Position numbers and translations under genes: made by a program
Notes under the pieces: model-generated
Database searches by the model: none
What the model was told of the DNA's origin: nothing
What the model saw: only the letters and a program-made list of their open reading frames with translations
Part shown: positions 60,112 to 64,000 of the stretch, one piece after another
Layout of the letters: the number at the start of each line of letters is the position of its first letter
How positions within the stretch are numbered: the first letter of the stretch is position 1
Assembly (NCBI RefSeq): GCF_001429295.1
Contig: NZ_LMJL01000010.1
Coordinates: 65,874-129,873, forward strand
DNA length: 64,000 nt
Origin: Flavobacterium sp. Root935
GTDB lineage: Bacteria > Bacteroidota > Bacteroidia > Flavobacteriales > Flavobacteriaceae
Direction of reading: 5' to 3'

Positions 60112-62658
60112 ATGAAAACATCTATAAAAAATATCTTTACATTATTATTATTTTTAACCTTCTCTATTTCATTTGCACAAAACATTGAAGGTGTAGTTAC
60201 AACAAGTGAAAACATTCCTTTAGAAGCGGTAAACGTGGTAATTAAAGGAACTACTCATAGCGCTATAACAGACAACAGCGGTAAATTTATCATTGACTCA
60301 CAAGGCAGATTACCATTGACTCTTTTGATTCAATATGTTGGATATAAAACAACTGAAATTGAATTAAGTGCCATTCCAGCAAATCCAATTCAGGTTGCTC
60401 TTAAAGAAGAAAACGAACTTGTTGAAGTTGTAGTTTCTTCAAGACGTCGTATCGAAAAAGTTCAAGATGTGCCAATTGCGATTTCTGTAATTACAGGAAA
60501 ACAAGCAGAACAAACTGGGGCATTTAACGTGAACCGTATTAAAGAATTGGTTCCTTCTGTTCAGCTTTACTCTTCAAACCCGAGAAATACGGGTATCAAC
60601 ATTAGAAGTTTAGGTTCTCCATTCGGATTGACAAATGATGGTATCGATCCAGGTGTTGGTTTTTATGTTGACGGTGTTTATTATGCACGTCCGGCCGCTA
60701 CAACACTTGATTTTATTGATGTGGAGCAAATTGAGGTTTTACGTGGACCACAAGGTTCATTATTTGGAAAAAACACAACTTCGGGGGCTTTCAATATTAC
60801 AACTCGTAAACCAAGTTTTACTTCTGGCGCTGACTTTGAAGTGAGTTACGGAAATTACAATTTCTTACAGGCGAAAGCTTCTCTTACTGGAGCTTTGGGT
60901 AAAAAAGTCGCAGGTAGAATATCTTTCTCTGGTACGCAGCGAGATGGTCTAGTTGATAACATTGTAACTGGAAGACCTACAAATACTTTAAACAATCAAG
61001 GAATTAGAGGTCAATTACTTTGGACTCCAACAGTAAATACGAATGTTATATTTGCTGCCGATATTACAACACAGCGTCCTGACGGATATGCTCAGGTTGT
61101 TGCAGGTGTAGCTCCAACGCAAAGAGCAGCATACCGCCAATTTGATGCTATTATTAAAGATTTGAATTACCAATTGCCAAGTCTTAATGCTTTTGATCGT
61201 AAAATTGATCAAGATACACCTTGGCGCTCTAATCAAGATATGGGAGGTTTCTCTTTAAATATTGATACAAAAATTGGAGGCGGAACTCTTACTTCAACAA
61301 CTGCATGGCGTTTTTGGAACTGGGACCCTTCAAATGATAGAGACTTTACAGGATTACAAGTTTTGGCAAAATCTCAAAATCCTACAAGACAAACTCAAAT
61401 TACACAGGAAGTTCGTTACGCAGGACAGTTAACTTCTAAAATCAGCGGTGTTGCTGGAGTATTCTTTATTGACCAAACTTCGCAAACTGATGGTACTGAA
61501 GAATCTGGAAATGCACAATGGAGATTTGCTCAAAGTTCAACTAGTTCTTTATGGAAAACCCCAGGTCTTTTTGAAGGATATGGAATTAAAACCGATGCAA
61601 ATATTAGAGCTTCTAGTGCAGCTGTATTTGGCCAAATTGACTGGGCTATTACTGATTTTCTTCATGTCTTACCAGGTTTACGTTATAACTTCGATAAAAA
61701 AGATGCTCATTATGCCCGTACAACTTATGGAGGTTTACAAACAACAGATCCTGCTTTACTTGCTTTGAAAAAACAAGTATATTCTGATCAGGCATTTGAT
61801 TCTGCTATTGACAATACCGATTTTTCTGGAAACATAACAGTTACTTTAAAAGCTTCAGACAAAATTAATGCATACGGAACTTTCGCAAAAAGTTACAAAC
61901 CAGTAGGCGTAAACGTTGCTGGACTTCCAACTGATTCTAAAGGTAATCCGTTATTAGAACTTGCGGTTATTAAACCTGAAAAAGTATATCATTATGAAGT
62001 TGGAGTAAAAACTTCACCATTCAGAAATTCCATTTTCAATTTAGCTTTCTTTAAAACAGATATTAAAGATTTCCAAACAAACGTTCAGGCTGCAGAATTA
62101 GGTGTTAATCGTGGATACCTTGCAAATGCTGACAAAGTACGCGTACAAGGTGTTGAATTAGATGCTAGTTTTGTTATAAATCAGCATTTAACTATTAATG
62201 GTGCTGCCACTTATACAGATGGTACGTATGTAAAATTTACAAATGCACCTCTTCCGTTAGAAGAAACTGGAGCTCCAGTATCTTTTAAAGATGTTTCTGG
62301 CACTAATTTACCAGGTGCTTCAAGATGGGCAGGATCTTTAGGAGGTGAACTTTCTGACAATGCAAGATTCTTCGGAAATGCTGGAAAAATTTTCCTAGCT
62401 GTTGATTCTTACGCTCGTTCTGAATTTTCTTCAAGCCCTTCGGCTTCAAAATATTTAGTTGTTCCAGGATATGCGATTTTCAATGCCCGTTTAGGTTTCC
62501 GTGCAGGACAAGGTTTATCTGTTCACTTTTGGGGACGCAACCTTTTAAATAAAGATTACTACGAGCAATTATTACCGGCCGGTGGTAACGCTGGACAATA
62601 TGCTGGAGTATTAGGTGATCAAAGAACTTATGGGGTTACATTGAAGTACTCACTATAA
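60112..62658 (+). CDS. TonB-dependent outer-membrane receptor
   Basis: 848 residues. Signal MKTSIKNIFTLLLFLTFSISFAQ, then a carboxypeptidase-like regulatory domain (~24-105: IEGVVTTSENIPLEAVNVVI, GKFIIDS, IQYVGYKTTEIEL), a plug domain (~115-230: VPIAISVITGKQAEQTGAFN, VEQIEVLRGPQGSLFGKNTT) and a 22-strand barrel ending GDQRTYGVTLKYSL with a terminal aromatic-containing strand. It imports a scarce nutrient using proton-motive force via TonB. The substrate is unknown; proximity to an Rrf2 regulator suggests iron or sulfur compounds. Closed by a hairpin at 62684-62719. Confidence 0.94.
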   Translation: MKTSIKNIFTLLLFLTFSISFAQNIEGVVTTSENIPLEAVNVVIKGTTHSAITDNSGKFIIDSQGRLPLTLLIQYVGYKTTEIELSAIPANPIQVALKEENELVEVVVSSRRRIEKVQDVPIAISVITGKQAEQTGAFNVNRIKELVPSVQLYSSNPRNTGINIRSLGSPFGLTNDGIDPGVGFYVDGVYYARPAATTLDFIDVEQIEVLRGPQGSLFGKNTTSGAFNITTRKPSFTSGADFEVSYGNYNFLQAKASLTGALGKKVAGRISFSGTQRDGLVDNIVTGRPTNTLNNQGIRGQLLWTPTVNTNVIFAADITTQRPDGYAQVVAGVAPTQRAAYRQFDAIIKDLNYQLPSLNAFDRKIDQDTPWRSNQDMGGFSLNIDTKIGGGTLTSTTAWRFWNWDPSNDRDFTGLQVLAKSQNPTRQTQITQEVRYAGQLTSKISGVAGVFFIDQTSQTDGTEESGNAQWRFAQSSTSSLWKTPGLFEGYGIKTDANIRASSAAVFGQIDWAITDFLHVLPGLRYNFDKKDAHYARTTYGGLQTTDPALLALKKQVYSDQAFDSAIDNTDFSGNITVTLKASDKINAYGTFAKSYKPVGVNVAGLPTDSKGNPLLELAVIKPEKVYHYEVGVKTSPFRNSIFNLAFFKTDIKDFQTNVQAAELGVNRGYLANADKVRVQGVELDASFVINQHLTINGAATYTDGTYVKFTNAPLPLEETGAPVSFKDVSGTNLPGASRWAGSLGGELSDNARFFGNAGKIFLAVDSYARSEFSSSPSASKYLVVPGYAIFNARLGFRAGQGLSVHFWGRNLLNKDYYEQLLPAGGNAGQYAGVLGDQRTYGVTLKYSL

Positions 62659-62683
62659 GGTTAGAGTTAATTAGTTTAGTATT

Positions 62684-62726
62684 AAAACCGAGATCTATTT
62701 AAAAATATATCTCGGTTTTTTTATTG
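62684..62726 (+). terminator. Terminator after the TonB-dependent receptor
   Basis: AAAACCGAGAT / ATCTCGGTTTT with a 14-base A+T loop, followed by a T run. Confidence 0.85.
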
Positions 62727-62822
62727 TACGAGATTGAAATCACAAATTACTATTTAAAGCAAATTTTATTCTTCTTCAATCAATCTTCGTTTGTATATAT
62801 TCGCAGCCTGAATGTATATTGA

Positions 62823-63560
62823 ATGAAGATTTTCAAATTAATATTTCTTTTAGGCTTTTTAAGTCCGATTTTATCGGCACAAAATATAAAGAAAACAGAT
62901 CAGCAGACACTGACTTGGATTCGTTATTACAACATATTTCCTTTAAGCGAAAAATGGGCGATTCATTCTGAATTTGACAATAGAAGTTTTGTAAATCCAA
63001 TTCATGAAAATCTTTTTGTTATAAGATCTCAGGCACGTTATCGTGCAAATAAGATTATGGACTTCGGAGGAGGATTTGCCTATTTTAATGTGAATACTCA
63101 AAACCCAAATGTTGATCCTGATTATTCTGTTCCCGAATATCGCGCACAGCAAGATTTAACTTTTATAAATGATATTGCTAAAATCACCTTCCATAACCGT
63201 TTTCAAATAGAGGAACGCTTTATTCAAAAAACAGATAAAAATGAGCTTTTAAATGAATTCTCATTTGCTTACAGATTTCGTTATCGCCTGCAAAGTACTT
63301 TTACAATTTGGGAAAAAGAACAACGAAGCATAAAAGGAACTATTTCCGATGAAGTAATGCTGAATTACGGCAAAGACAATAGAAAGAACACCTTTGATCA
63401 AAACCGGTTGTATATTGCATTAAGGTATCATTTCACGCCTAATCTGGGTTTAGAATTAGGATATCTCAAAAATTTTCAAAGACGCTCCAGTGGTATCGAT
63501 TTCTATGACCGTGATATTATTAGGTTTACAGTTTACCATAGAATTAATCGTAGACTTTAG
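62823..63560 (+). CDS. DUF2490 outer-membrane protein
   Basis: 245 residues with signal MKIFKLIFLLGFLSPILSAQ. The DUF2490 pattern of amphipathic strands is clear: TLTWIRYYNIFPLSEKWAIHSEFDNRSF, QARYRANKIMDFGGGFAYFN, EYRAQQDLTF, HNRFQIEERFIQ, FRYRLQSTFTIW and LGLELGYLKNFQRRSSGIDF, closing with RFTVYHRINRRL. It should form a small beta-barrel in the outer membrane. Function unknown. Separated from the receptor gene by a terminator and from the next, converging gene by another. Confidence 0.85.
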   Translation: MKIFKLIFLLGFLSPILSAQNIKKTDQQTLTWIRYYNIFPLSEKWAIHSEFDNRSFVNPIHENLFVIRSQARYRANKIMDFGGGFAYFNVNTQNPNVDPDYSVPEYRAQQDLTFINDIAKITFHNRFQIEERFIQKTDKNELLNEFSFAYRFRYRLQSTFTIWEKEQRSIKGTISDEVMLNYGKDNRKNTFDQNRLYIALRYHFTPNLGLELGYLKNFQRRSSGIDFYDRDIIRFTVYHRINRRL

Positions 63561-63565
63561 ATCTA

Positions 63566-63604
63566 AAAAAACCGAATCAAATTAAAAATTTGATTCGGTT
63601 TTTT
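63566..63604. terminator. Terminator after DUF2490 gene
   Basis: AAAAAACCGAATCAAATT / AATTTGATTCGGTTTTTT, an 18-bp stem with 3-base loop, usable for both converging genes. Confidence 0.9.
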
Positions 63605-63607
63605 ACT

Positions 63608-63682
63608 TTGAGCCTTTGTCCCTCTGAACCTCAGCAACTCAAAACTTAGTACCTCAGAACCTCAGCCTCTTAGAACCTCAAG
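63608..63682. repeat. Low-complexity CCTCAGAAC / CTTAG filler
   Basis: Repeated units of the type CTCAGCAACTCA, CCTCAGAACCTCAG and TTAGAACCTCA between two convergent genes. Similar text appears before hutU (28690-28720) and after alaS (53050-53075). Confidence 0.7.
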
Positions 63683-63687
63683 AAAAA

Positions 63688-64000
63688 TCATGACCCTCTC
63701 TGTCTTTTTCCTCCTTTTTTACTTTCGGCGAAGTTTCCGATTTTGTAGGCCAGAGAAAACATTACATAACGTTTTAAAACTGTATTTTCTTCATCACGAA
63801 TGGATGTTGAAGAAATTGTTCTTGTAGCACTTTGATTTTGATTTAAAACATCATACACTTTAACTTTCGCATATAATTTTTTATCTAAGAAACCGTACGA
63901 TAAACTTGTATTCCAAAGAAAGAAATCCTTTTTGAAATCATCTGAAATGTTTGAGTTATAAGTATATCCAAAATCATTTCCAAAAATTAAATTAGCCGGC
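63688..64000 (-). CDS. Outer-membrane beta-barrel protein, 3' end (rest beyond the window)
   Basis: The last 103 codons of a minus-strand gene entering from the right edge; stop TGA at 63688-63690. It reads ANLIFGNDFGYTYNSNISDD..., then LWNTSLSYGFLDKKLYAKVK, VYDVLNQNQSATRTISSTSI and RYVMFSLAYKIGNF, before a Lys/Gly/Arg-rich tail (ESKKGGKRQRGS). VYDVLNQNQS-xR followed by RYVMFSLAYKIGNF is typical of the last strands of the large TonB-receptor-like outer-membrane family in Bacteroidota. No start visible. Confidence 0.85.
   Translation of the reverse strand, partial: PANLIFGNDFGYTYNSNISDDFKKDFFLWNTSLSYGFLDKKLYAKVKVYDVLNQNQSATRTISSTSIRDEENTVLKRYVMFSLAYKIGNFAESKKGGKRQRGS

Noticed and set aside
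1..64000. tRNA, rRNA, IS element or prophage
   Set aside because: No clover-leaf with CCA-proximal TTC-arm pattern, no transposase, integrase or phage structural gene was recognised.

Overview
The window is strongly A+T-rich by eye and reads as chromosomal DNA of a Flavobacterium-like member of the Bacteroidota. Supporting signs are TAnnTTTG-type -7 promoter elements (some paired with an upstream TTG/TTTG), a GH30 enzyme ending in a type IX secretion (T9SS) sorting domain, a lipoprotein TamA homologue (TamL) next to TamB, and families typical of the phylum (Porin_10-type putative porin, DUF2851, DUF4136, DUF4230, DUF5522, GSCFA, zinc metalloprotease with DUF5117/5118-type architecture, long aromatic amino acid hydroxylase). 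No rRNA, tRNA, insertion sequence, prophage or CRISPR array was seen.

Layout. 1-9500 (mostly minus): acyl-CoA dehydrogenase (cut by the left edge), a ComEA-like helix-hairpin-helix protein, a plus-strand APC amino acid permease, then a minus run of PspC protein, DUF2851 protein, DEDDh exonuclease, PLP/CBS-domain synthase and putative porin. 9600-19100: RNase HII, flavodoxin-fold reductase, AraC regulator, lipB, a lipoprotein, lysS, another lipoprotein, D-lactate dehydrogenase and a small decayed cluster with DUF4274-like and SMI1/KNR4-like genes plus two homologous gene remnants. 19300-26900: a tandem triplication of Spy/CpxP-like periplasmic domains, with the third copy behind an in-frame TGA; a zinc metalloprotease; hemL; and an overlapping three-gene run (HExxH membrane protein, ACC deaminase-like enzyme, LysM glucosaminidase). 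27000-33100: tiny DUF5522 gene, 2-hydroxyacid dehydrogenase between direct repeats, hutU, DUF4136 lipoprotein, and ilvA behind an isoleucine-rich leader peptide and terminator (a candidate attenuator). 33200-39450: GH30-ricin-T9SS enzyme, truncated hemoglobin, small secreted protein, aromatic amino acid hydroxylase and DUF4230 protein. 39600-48200: tamL-tamB and a GSCFA protein. 48200-52900: three paralogous lipoproteins around an ABC exporter. 53000-59350: alaS, then M23 peptidase, MerR, LemA and two TPM proteins. 59450-64000: Rrf2 regulator, a 35-codon ORF ending Met-Cys-Met-Cys, a TonB-dependent receptor, a DUF2490 protein and the 3' end of an outer-membrane beta-barrel gene.

Most genes are housekeeping or envelope functions. 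The most interesting signals lie between genes. They are the ilvA leader; the Rrf2/uORF/TonB-receptor unit, which may respond to sulfur supply; the TGA-interrupted Spy repeat; and several families of dispersed palindromes and low-complexity repeats filling the intergenic spaces, one of them a terminator-like hairpin present twice with a compensatory base-pair change.
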